Source: CAMEON01 sp045643785 (GTDB taxonomy: Bacteria; Bacillota; Clostridia; Oscillospirales; CAG-272). Taken from it: a stretch of DNA of 7,593 nucleotides. Shown here piece after piece: positions 1-5,947 of this stretch. The notes under the pieces are model-generated. The model did no database searches. It had not been told where the DNA came from and saw nothing but the letters and a program-made list of their open reading frames with translations. Numbering within the stretch: position 1 is the stretch's first letter; each line of letters opens with the position of its first letter. A program made the position numbers and the translations under genes. The stretch is from contig JAZRFR010000267.1 of NCBI GenBank assembly GCA_045643785.1, positions 1 to 7,593 on the forward strand. The letters are read 5' to 3'.

Positions 1-59
1 GCTCGTAATTCCAATATTTCTTTTTCGTATTCTTGTATGTGTCGATATCCTCTTGCCAT
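1..59 (-). CDS. Probable IS3-type transposase OrfA, N-terminal 19 codons only (runs off the window)
   Basis: Only the first 19 codons are inside the window; they read MARGYRHIQEYEKEILELR. The start is well supported: an AGGAGG Shine-Dalgarno (complement of 67-72) lies 7 bases upstream of the ATG. The Arg/Lys/Glu-rich opening with a 'YRHIxEYEKEIL' pattern resembles, from memory, small OrfA proteins of IS3-family elements in Firmicutes, which carry a DNA-binding helix-turn-helix and are joined to the DDE-domain OrfB by frameshifting. No catalytic part is visible, so the assignment rests on the N-terminal pattern and on the hairpin placed over its ribosome binding site, a layout common in insertion sequences. 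It could instead be another short helix-turn-helix protein. The gene would continue left of base 1. Confidence 0.55.
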   Translation of the reverse strand, partial: MARGYRHIQEYEKEILELR

Positions 60-66
60 AACAAAA

Positions 67-112
67 CCTCCTATGGTAGTACTTTAATTCTACCATAGGA
101 GGCTCTTTTTTT
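67..112. promoter_or_regulatory. Hairpin that buries the transposase ribosome binding site; terminator-like on both strands
   Basis: Two perfect 13-base arms (67-79 and 90-102) are separated by a 10-base AT-rich loop. On the minus strand the AGGAGG Shine-Dalgarno of the transposase is the 3' arm of the stem, followed by TTTTGTT and then the ATG. A transcript entering from the neighbouring gene would fold and hide the site, and might terminate. On the plus strand the stem is followed by CTC and seven T (106-112), which looks like an intrinsic terminator. Insertion sequences are known to use such structures to block transposase expression from outside transcription; applying this here is inference. 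Confidence 0.6.
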
Positions 113-137
113 CAAGTGTCCGTTTTTAACGGACTTG
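113..137. repeat. Interrupted inverted repeat near the presumed insertion-sequence edge
   Basis: CAAG-TG-TCCGTT (113-124) and AACGGACTTG (128-137) are complementary except for a 2-base TG bulge, around a TTT loop. It lies between the transposase hairpin and the stop codon of the small membrane protein gene. It may contain or border the insertion-sequence terminus. A second, weaker hairpin (CCGCC 145-149 with GGCGG 152-156) follows. Neither has a good T-run on the minus strand, so I do not call a terminator for the 172-549 gene. Confidence 0.45.
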
Positions 138-171
138 TGCAAGCCCGCCGAGGCGGTATTTTTATGTTATT

Positions 172-549
172 TCACGCCCAAATCCATATCCCCAGCATGA
201 ACGCCAGACAAATCACGTTCACAATAGTTAAAGCCAAGGACGCCACCCACAACCATCGGGGCTTGTTCCCCTTGTCCATAGCCAACAAGGCCGAGATGAC
301 CTGCCCGCCGCCCCAGCAGACAGCAAAGCCGCTCACCACGGCATACCCCGCCAATAGTAGCATGAGCCCAAGAAAAAACTCACCTCCGGGCAACTGCGCA
401 TCCACAATAGGCTCGTCGGAAATCATCGCCAGATCAGCAAATCCGTACAGACAGAGCAGCGTTCCCGCCAGCAACACACAGGCGATCACGAACAGGACTA
501 TATGCTTGGTTTGCGCCTTTACAGGCGGAGTCGACGGTATCATATTCAT
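172..549 (-). CDS. Small three-helix integral membrane protein, function unknown
   Basis: A 125-residue protein with a short polar N-terminus (MNMIPSTPP) and three hydrophobic stretches at about residues 17-38, 57-80 (perhaps reaching 91) and 99-123. A Pro/Gly-rich loop (DAQLPGGEF, 50-58) precedes the second helix and a basic loop (DKGNKPRW, 92-99) precedes the third. I recognise no catalytic motif and no family. The start at 549 is preferred because a GAAAGGAG Shine-Dalgarno (complement of 557-564) sits 7 bases away; the next in-frame ATG, two codons on, is 13 bases away. It lies 90 bases downstream of the lipoprotein gene on the same strand with no convincing promoter or terminator between them, so co-transcription is likely but unproven. 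The insertion-sequence-like region begins about 60 bases after its TGA. Confidence 0.75.
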   Translation of the reverse strand: MNMIPSTPPVKAQTKHIVLFVIACVLLAGTLLCLYGFADLAMISDEPIVDAQLPGGEFFLGLMLLLAGYAVVSGFAVCWGGGQVISALLAMDKGNKPRWLWVASLALTIVNVICLAFMLGIWIWA

Positions 550-561
550 ACAAATTCTCCT

Positions 562-607
562 TTCGGGTGTATCCCTCTACCTATATAGACAGGAAAAAAC
601 ACCCGAA
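562..607 (-). repeat. 9-bp inverted repeat just upstream of the small membrane protein's ribosome binding site
   Basis: TTCGGGTGT (562-570) and ACACCCGAA (599-607) are perfect complements separated by 28 bases. On the minus strand the second arm runs straight into the AAAGGAG of the 172-549 gene, so the stem would lie directly against the ribosome binding site. The loop contains six consecutive T and a CTATATAG motif. A competing pair, GACAG and CTGTC, overlaps it. No T-run follows the stem, so it is not a standard terminator. A regulatory role is possible but speculative. Confidence 0.4.
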
Positions 608-639
608 TCTGTCATGCATTTCGCATTTTTTTGAAAGAA

Positions 640-3195
640 TCAACCGTACACCTCGATCTCACCAACGCCCATGGGACGGTTCGAGTCGGACACAATGCGG
701 ATGTAGCGAGCCTTGACCTTGTCGAAGGTGAACTCCAGAGGAACGGTCAGATCATCCCAAGCGTGGCCGTCCACCTTGCCTACCTCCGTATAGTTCACAC
801 CATCCTCAGACACGTAAACGGTAAAGTCCTTGCAACGCTGGGCGCTCAGCATACCCTTGCACATATAGACTCTGACCGTATTGATCTCACAGACCTCCAG
901 CAGATCCAGTTTCAGCCAGCCGGAACGGTCAGCGCGGTCTGCTACCCAGTATCCGCTGTTAAGATCGCCGTTGGTCATGTGGTAAGCGGCAATGTTGCTC
1001 TTCTGCCAGAAGGAGGCGGAGGAGGAGGACACGTACACAGGCTTGTTCAGCGCCAGATTCTCAGAGGTCTGAGCAGGACGGGAGACATCCCAATCGGCAG
1101 GCAACTCAATGACAGCGCACTGTCCGGGAGCCAGATCCAGCGTAAAAGTACCGTCAGCACCCACGGAAAGAGGCTCCATCTCTCCCGTAGTCAGATTCAG
1201 GATCTTGAAGTCGCCCGTTTTGTTGGCCTTCAGGGTCAGGGTTATAGCACCGTTCGCAGTAAATTTCTTGTTGGTGATCACCACGTGCTGCTGACCCGAG
1301 CCGTCCAGAGACTCATACAGAGTGAAGATAGCATCCCCTGTCTTGGCAAGGGTAAAGATGAAATCGTCGGGCAGGGCGAGATTGTCGATCTCACCGTGGC
1401 CGTGGTATACCTCAATAGCATCGCTGTTGCCCAGCACCTTGCCAACCGTCTTGATGTACTTCCCCGCCGCGATCAAGCCCTCGTAGTTCCCCGCAGGGGT
1501 GAAATCAGGGGACACAAAGCCCGTTTTGAAGGCTGCCGCCTCAGCATCCACGGGTGTCAGCGCCACGAACCACTTGTAGTTCTTCATGCCGTAGGCCATA
1601 CCCAAAGAGGCGTTGTAACGCAGAGCATCCGCGTCCAGCAGAGGATATGCCCCATCAATGATCATGGACTGCATATAGAAGCCTGTATCGGCTTGGTAGA
1701 GGAGACCCGCCTTGCGGAGACGGTTCAGAGAGGAATAGACCTTGTTGTCAAAGCCGCCATTCCACATGAAGGGATAATGATCGTAAGTCAGGAACCGCAT
1801 ACGGCCGTTACCACCCGCCACGGCGGCGAATTCGGTGAAGTACTCGTCAATACCGCCAAAGTTGTAGGGAGGCAGAAGGTTCAGATGGGGAATCAGGTGA
1901 GGATTGTACTCTTGAATCAAATGGAACACGTGAGCATAACCCAGATACTCCTCATGAGGCTCATCCTGCAGATAGATCCCGTAAAAGCCCGCACGGTTTT
2001 CGTACTTCTTCACGATGGCCAGAATTTCCTCGTCATCCATTTCCAGGAAATTATGGGAGCCTGCGGGGTCGTTGGGGGAGTAGGCCAGCCCCAGCTCGTT
2101 GCAGACGAACAGGGAGTACATGGAAATATGGTTACCCGCACGGTCGTTGGAGCGGGTGTCCTCAATGTACTCCACTCCGCCCTCAGCGAGAATTTTCAAG
2201 CCTACGGGAATCTGTTCGGGATAGGCGAAGTTGGAATGGTAGAACGCCGAGATACGGAACTCATCCCGCACCTCCTCCTTGACCTCCACGTGGCACACCG
2301 CCAGATTCTTCCCGTCGGTCACGTACACGTCGGTCTTACCGAACCCCACGGGTGTGATGAGACCGTTCTCGTCCACCGCCGCCACGTTCGCGTCCAGCGT
2401 GGCAAAGCGGAGCTTCGCCTCGGGATCCACAGCGACGCCGTCGCGGTAGTAGAGGATGGACAACTGCTGGGTGGTGTCGGGATTCTTGAACAGCCAGATA
2501 TCGTGGCGGTTGAGAATCATATTGGAAGCCGTGTCGATGGGAGAGTATACCTCAAACTCCGAAAGTGCCAGATACTTTCCCTTTTCAGAATCCCCCGCAC
2601 CCAGCTCACGAGTCAAGAGTTTAACGAAGCGCCCCTCCACGCCATTCAGGGCTACGGTCAGGCCATCCTTCGCGGCATCGGGGGTGGCGTCGGTGACGGT
2701 AGCGACGGTGACGTAATCCACGCCGTCGGCAGAGACCAGAATATCAAAGGCCTTGGGGAAACCGCCCTCGTCACCCGCCAGGGGGTAGACCTTGACGCTG
2801 TCCAGAACCTTGACCGAGGTCAGATCGAGGAAGAAATAGTATTCCTTAGCGGCGTCGGTGTTCTTGCCCCAAGGGGTGGAAAAGCCCGTGGAGAAGTCGC
2901 CGTCGTTCAGGTGGAGATTGCTGTATCCCTCGTCGTTCTTGGTGGACGAGCCAAGGGCAAAGCCCTCGCGGGCCACATTAGCAACGGGAAGCTCGGCAGG
3001 CTCAAAGGCCAAAGGATCGAAGGGCGCCTCGGTGGGAACCTCGGTAGGCGCCTCAGTGAGAGCCTCGGTAGGTGCCTCGGTGGGAGCGTCGGTATCCACG
3101 GGCAGGGTGGTATCGACGGTGTCGCCGCCCCCCGTACAGGACACGGCCAGCACACCGGTCAACAGCAAGGCCAGACAGATCAAAAGTTTCTTCAT
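640..3195 (-). CDS. Secreted lipoprotein with two discoidin (F5/8 type C) domains flanking a glycoside-hydrolase-like core
   Basis: 851 residues. A lipoprotein signal peptide ends in AVSC with Cys20 as the probable lipidated residue, followed by a Thr/Glu/Ala/Pro tetrapeptide-repeat linker (about 37-58) that should hold the protein off the membrane. Then come a first discoidin domain (about 72-218, ending SEFEVYS), a bacterial Ig-like (BIG2-like) domain (about 226-306, with 'VAAVDENGLITPVGFGKTDV'), a TIM-barrel-like region (about 311-600), a beta-rich segment (about 602-700) and a second discoidin domain (about 712-851, opening NLALNKPV and ending GEIEVYG). In the barrel, YLQDEP (408-413) and YDHYPF (471-476) resemble strand-end motifs of clan-A-type glycoside hydrolases, so E412 or D411 may be catalytic; this is inference and I cannot name a GH family. 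The likely role is surface glycan binding or hydrolysis. Start: GAAAGGAA lies 8 bases upstream. It has its own promoter; no clear terminator follows. Confidence 0.85.
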   Translation of the reverse strand: MKKLLICLALLLTGVLAVSCTGGGDTVDTTLPVDTDAPTEAPTEALTEAPTEVPTEAPFDPLAFEPAELPVANVAREGFALGSSTKNDEGYSNLHLNDGDFSTGFSTPWGKNTDAAKEYYFFLDLTSVKVLDSVKVYPLAGDEGGFPKAFDILVSADGVDYVTVATVTDATPDAAKDGLTVALNGVEGRFVKLLTRELGAGDSEKGKYLALSEFEVYSPIDTASNMILNRHDIWLFKNPDTTQQLSILYYRDGVAVDPEAKLRFATLDANVAAVDENGLITPVGFGKTDVYVTDGKNLAVCHVEVKEEVRDEFRISAFYHSNFAYPEQIPVGLKILAEGGVEYIEDTRSNDRAGNHISMYSLFVCNELGLAYSPNDPAGSHNFLEMDDEEILAIVKKYENRAGFYGIYLQDEPHEEYLGYAHVFHLIQEYNPHLIPHLNLLPPYNFGGIDEYFTEFAAVAGGNGRMRFLTYDHYPFMWNGGFDNKVYSSLNRLRKAGLLYQADTGFYMQSMIIDGAYPLLDADALRYNASLGMAYGMKNYKWFVALTPVDAEAAAFKTGFVSPDFTPAGNYEGLIAAGKYIKTVGKVLGNSDAIEVYHGHGEIDNLALPDDFIFTLAKTGDAIFTLYESLDGSGQQHVVITNKKFTANGAITLTLKANKTGDFKILNLTTGEMEPLSVGADGTFTLDLAPGQCAVIELPADWDVSRPAQTSENLALNKPVYVSSSSASFWQKSNIAAYHMTNGDLNSGYWVADRADRSGWLKLDLLEVCEINTVRVYMCKGMLSAQRCKDFTVYVSEDGVNYTEVGKVDGHAWDDLTVPLEFTFDKVKARYIRIVSDSNRPMGVGEIEVYG
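3026..3097 (-). repeat. Six 12-bp tandem repeats coding for the lipoprotein's linker
   Basis: Six consecutive 12-base units related to GCCTCGGTGGGA on the plus strand encode an Ala-Pro-Thr-Glu tetrapeptide ladder (residues about 34-57 of the lipoprotein), with variants in which Leu or Val replaces a residue. The unit is a multiple of three, so gain or loss of copies would keep the frame and only change linker length. This is a plausible site of slippage variation between strains. Confidence 0.8.
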
Positions 3196-3226
3196 ACAAA
3201 TGGTTCCTTTCGCAATAATTCCCTTT

Positions 3227-3255
3227 ATTATACCATATTTTCATTTCTTTGTAAA
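3227..3255 (-). promoter_or_regulatory. Sigma-A type promoter of the lipoprotein gene
   Basis: On the minus strand a TTTACA -35 (complement of 3250-3255) and a perfect TATAAT -10 (complement of 3227-3232) are separated by exactly 17 bases. The predicted start of transcription is near 3220, giving a leader of about 25 bases that contains the ribosome binding site. It sits directly beyond the mutS2 terminator, so the lipoprotein transcript is independent of mutS2. Confidence 0.8.
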
Positions 3256-3266
3256 TTGTAAGACAT

Positions 3267-3322
3267 ATAAAACACGCCTCCCCCGATTTGTAGAGATTCC
3301 ACAACTCGGGAAAGGCGCGTGT
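3267..3322 (-). terminator. Intrinsic terminator of mutS2
   Basis: Three bases after the mutS2 stop codon the minus strand can form a long stem: the arm complementary to 3306-3322 pairs with the arm complementary to 3272-3286. A two-base bulge and two G-T pairs interrupt it, with further TTGT/ACAA pairing inside the loop. The outer arm is followed by TTTTAT. The -35 box of the lipoprotein promoter begins only about 12 bases past it. Confidence 0.8.
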
Positions 3323-3324
3323 AT

Positions 3325-5715
3325 TTACTTCAATTCCACCACGGTCACACCGCCGTCGCCCTCGCCGTACTTACCGATCCGGAAGGATGCGATGCGCTTG
3401 TCACCTCTCAGGAACTTCCAGAGCGCGTTTTTGAGGGCACCCGTGCCCTTACCGTGAATGAGATGCACCGACTGCATATTGTACATAACGGCGTCATCCA
3501 GATACTTGTCTACCGCCAGCCAGGCCTCGTCCCCCGTCATACCGCGGAGGTCGATCTCTGACTTGAACTGGTTGGATCGCTCCACCGTTACGGAAGACTT
3601 GATAGCCGACTTCTGAGCGGGCTTCTTCTTCTGCCCGCGCTCGTCCTCCTCAATGAGACGCAGATCCTCCAGACGAGCCTTGGTACGCACCACCCCCGCC
3701 TGGACAGCCACCAGATTGCCCTTGGGATCCTCGGTGACCACACCCTCCTTGTGGATGGTGACGATACGGACTTTGTCCCCTTTCTTGAGGGGTCTGGGCA
3801 GCACGTATCCCTCGTCCTCCTCCTGCACCTCGATGGGGTCAAAGAGATCCCCCGTGGTACGCAGATGATCACGAACCGCACGCCTTGCGGCCTCCAGCTC
3901 GGCGGCGGCTTGCGCGGCCTCCTGCGCCTTCTTCATCTTATCCATCTGCTCGTAGATGAAATCGCAGGAAGCCTTGGCCGACTGCACCATGGCGGCGGCC
4001 TTCTTGCGGGCTGCCTCGGCCTCCTTTTCGGCATTCTCCACCTTCTTGCGGATCTGCTTTTCGGATTCAGCCTTGAACCGCTCGTACTCCTCGCGGAGGC
4101 GCTTGGCCTCCTCCCGCTCCTTCTCCATCTGGACGCGGCTGTTCTCCAGCTGCTCAATGACGGATTCAAAGCTCTTGTTGTCGGAGCTCACCCGCTCCTT
4201 CGCCCGCTCAATGATGGCAGGATCCAACCCCAGCTTTTCGGAAATGGCAAAGGCGTTGGATTTACCGGGCGCGCCGATGATGAGCTTGTAGGTGGGCTTC
4301 AAGGTCTCCACGTCGAACTCACAGGAAGCGTTGCACACCCCGGGGGTATCCAGGGCGTAAGCCTTGAGCTCGGCGTAGTGGGTGGTGGCGACACAGCACG
4401 CGCCTGCGTCACGGACGGACTCAATAATGGCCACGGCCAGCGCCGCGCCCTCCACAGGGTCGGTACCGCCGCCCAACTCGTCGAACAGCACCAGCGACCG
4501 CTCCCCCACCTGCTCCATGATGGTGACAATGTTGACCATGTGAGAGGAGAAGGTAGACAGGGACTGCTCAATGCTCTGCTCGTCTCCCAGATCCACCAGA
4601 ATGGAATCGTAGGTGCAGATGCAGGAATCCGCCTCGCAGGGGATGTGCAAACCCGACTGCACCATGAGGGCAAAGAGGCCGATGGTCTTGAGGGAAACCG
4701 TCTTACCGCCTGTGTTGGGGCCCGTGATGACAAGCGTATCAAAGGTGTCCCCCAAGGAAATGGTAATGGGCACCACCTTGTCCTTGTCGATGAGTGGATG
4801 ACGCGCGCCCACCAGATTCACCGAGCGATCCCCCGAAATCATGGGCGCCACGCCCTTCATGGAAGCCGACAGCTCCCCGCAGGCGAACACGAAGGCCAGC
4901 TCGTTGATGTTCTTGTAATCCAGCCACAGGGCGTCAGCCACGCCTCCCACCGCCGCAGACAGCTCGGAGAGGATGCGCTCGATCTCCCGCTCCTCCTTGG
5001 TGTGGAGAATGCGGATCTCGTTGTTGGCATCCACCACCGCCATGGGCTCAATGAAGATGGTGGCGCCCGTAGCCGACGTATCGTGGATCAGTCCCTTCAC
5101 CTCGGCCTTGCACTCGGCCTTGACGGGGATGACGTACCGCCCGCCGCGCATGGTGACAATATTCTCCTGGAGGTAGCGGGAGTTGCTCGAGATCAGCTTT
5201 TGCAGCGTCTCCTTGATCTTGGCATTCTCATTGCGGATCTTGCGGCGAATATCCGCCAGCAGAGGAGAGGCCTCGTCGGCGATCATGTCCTCGGCTGGGA
5301 TAGCGCGATGGATGCGATCCTCCAGCTTGCGATCGGTAATGAGACGGTCAAAGACCTCGTCCAAAACCGTGTCAAAGGGATGATTCCCCGTATGGTAGTC
5401 CTGCAGAACACGAGCCGTCCGCAACACGTTGGCGCAGTCCAACAGCTCGCGAGGAGACAGAATGGCTCCCTTCTCGGCGCGCTCGCAGGCCGAGGATACG
5501 TCGCGGATGCGCCCAAAGGAGGGCGCCCCCTTGGCGTCCGCCAGCTTGCGGGCGTCGGTGGTGCGGCGCAGACGGCGGAGCACGGTGTAAGTATCGTCAG
5601 AGGGACGCAAATTCCGCGCCATGATCTTGGCACCCTCGGTCTCGGCGTGCTCCTCCAGCATGGCACAGATCTTGTCAAATTCAAGTGTTCGTATGGTCTT
5701 TTCGGAAAAACTCAT
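3325..5715 (-). CDS. mutS2: MutS2 family ATPase with C-terminal Smr domain
   Basis: 796 residues, close to the usual MutS2 length. There is no MutS mismatch-reading domain; the protein opens with the lever/clamp-like region (MSFSEKTIRTLEFDKI). Walker A is GPNTGGKT (332-339), Walker B plus signature is LVLFDELGGGTDP (408-420, D412/E413), and a switch motif ATTHYAELK is at 443-451. A long charged coiled coil spans about 510-615, a beta-rich segment with KKGDKVRIV follows at about 644, and the Smr domain occupies about 720-796, with DLRG (722-725) and HGKGTG (754-759) intact. Family knowledge: MutS2 proteins bind branched DNA and suppress recombination, and in Bacillus are also linked to rescue of collided ribosomes. 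The frame stays open 36 codons upstream, but the start at 5715 has AAAGGA 6 bases away and matches the family N-terminus; the extension only translates repeat sequence. It ends at a strong terminator. I find no consensus promoter; promoter activity inside the upstream repeats is possible. Confidence 0.95.
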   Translation of the reverse strand: MSFSEKTIRTLEFDKICAMLEEHAETEGAKIMARNLRPSDDTYTVLRRLRRTTDARKLADAKGAPSFGRIRDVSSACERAEKGAILSPRELLDCANVLRTARVLQDYHTGNHPFDTVLDEVFDRLITDRKLEDRIHRAIPAEDMIADEASPLLADIRRKIRNENAKIKETLQKLISSNSRYLQENIVTMRGGRYVIPVKAECKAEVKGLIHDTSATGATIFIEPMAVVDANNEIRILHTKEEREIERILSELSAAVGGVADALWLDYKNINELAFVFACGELSASMKGVAPMISGDRSVNLVGARHPLIDKDKVVPITISLGDTFDTLVITGPNTGGKTVSLKTIGLFALMVQSGLHIPCEADSCICTYDSILVDLGDEQSIEQSLSTFSSHMVNIVTIMEQVGERSLVLFDELGGGTDPVEGAALAVAIIESVRDAGACCVATTHYAELKAYALDTPGVCNASCEFDVETLKPTYKLIIGAPGKSNAFAISEKLGLDPAIIERAKERVSSDNKSFESVIEQLENSRVQMEKEREEAKRLREEYERFKAESEKQIRKKVENAEKEAEAARKKAAAMVQSAKASCDFIYEQMDKMKKAQEAAQAAAELEAARRAVRDHLRTTGDLFDPIEVQEEDEGYVLPRPLKKGDKVRIVTIHKEGVVTEDPKGNLVAVQAGVVRTKARLEDLRLIEEDERGQKKKPAQKSAIKSSVTVERSNQFKSEIDLRGMTGDEAWLAVDKYLDDAVMYNMQSVHLIHGKGTGALKNALWKFLRGDKRIASFRIGKYGEGDGGVTVVELK

Positions 5716-5743
5716 AGTCATTCCTTTCATATCATGTGTATAT

Positions 5744-5838
5744 TTCAAATTTGGGTTTATAGGGGAGCGAGAGAGCGCCCGGGGGAAACTTCTTAAAAGA
5801 AGTTTCCCCCAGACCCCCTTCAAGAACTTTCGAAAAAG
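5744..5838 (+). repeat. Structured intergenic repeat, copy A
   Basis: The order on the plus strand is: leader TTCAAATTTGGGTTTAT (5744-5760); a weak GC-rich hairpin (about 5763-5780, GGAGCG against CGCCC); a strong hairpin with perfect 14-base arms 5781-5794 and 5797-5810; then a tail containing CCCCCTTCAAGAACTTT (5814-5830). The leader matches copy C at 16 of 17 bases. It lies upstream of mutS2 and faces copy B tail to tail. It codes for nothing convincing. Confidence 0.75.
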
Positions 5839-5851
5839 ATTATTTATTCAT

Positions 5852-5947
5852 GCTTTTTAAAAGTTTTGAGGATTTCAAAGGGACTTTTTCAAAAGTCCCT
5901 TTGGTGGGGTCCAGGGGCAAAGCCCCTGGCCTACAAACCCCAATTTA
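5852..5947 (-). repeat. Structured intergenic repeat, copy B, beginning on the flippase stop codon
   Basis: The order on the minus strand is: leader TAAATTGGGGTTTGTAGG (complement of 5930-5947), whose first three bases are the flippase stop codon; a hairpin with 8-base arms (5911-5918 and 5922-5929) and a TTT loop; an ACCCCAC spacer; a hairpin with perfect 13-base arms (5876-5888 and 5891-5903); and a tail with CCTCAAAACTTTT. The first hairpin starts only 15 bases past the stop codon and could protect or end the flippase transcript, but it lacks a T-run, so I do not call it a classical terminator. Confidence 0.75.

Larger units (their letters stand above)
1..114 (-). mobile_element. Probable left end of an insertion sequence (IS3-like), truncated by the window edge
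   Basis: The element is inferred from the transposase-like start at 59 and its upstream hairpin. The outer end is not certain. Reading the minus strand, an IS3-style TG terminus could begin at 114 (TGAAAAAAAGAG), or slightly further out within the inverted repeat at 113-137. The right end and target duplication are outside the window, so this boundary is only a guess. The element would lie just downstream of the small membrane protein gene and point the same way. Confidence 0.4.

Noticed and set aside
631..3261. 876-codon open frame on the plus strand across the lipoprotein gene
   Set aside because: It is in exact codon register opposite the lipoprotein, has no domain-like features, and is open only because TTA, CTA and TCA are not used in the real gene. 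The minus strand has a signal peptide, domains, ribosome binding site and promoter.
5716..5760. mutS2 promoter using TTGAAA and TATACA or GATATG
   Set aside because: The boxes are not 16-18 bases apart in any combination, so there is no consensus promoter to call.
3751..5796. 681-codon open frame on the plus strand across mutS2
   Set aside because: In-register shadow of mutS2, rich in His, Gly and Leu as expected from antisense translation; it also runs into repeat A.
5716..5823. 36-codon N-terminal extension of mutS2
   Set aside because: It translates the repeat hairpin, lacks a good ribosome binding site, and MutS2 proteins normally begin at the equivalent of the start at 5715, which has a well-placed AAAGGA.
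5876..5929. Classical intrinsic terminator for the flippase gene
   Set aside because: The hairpins are strong, but no T-run follows either stem on the minus strand; they are better described as parts of the repeat.
5744..5947. CRISPR-like array
   Set aside because: Three inverted, differing copies with no regular spacers and no cas genes; the repeats are hairpin modules, not CRISPR direct repeats.
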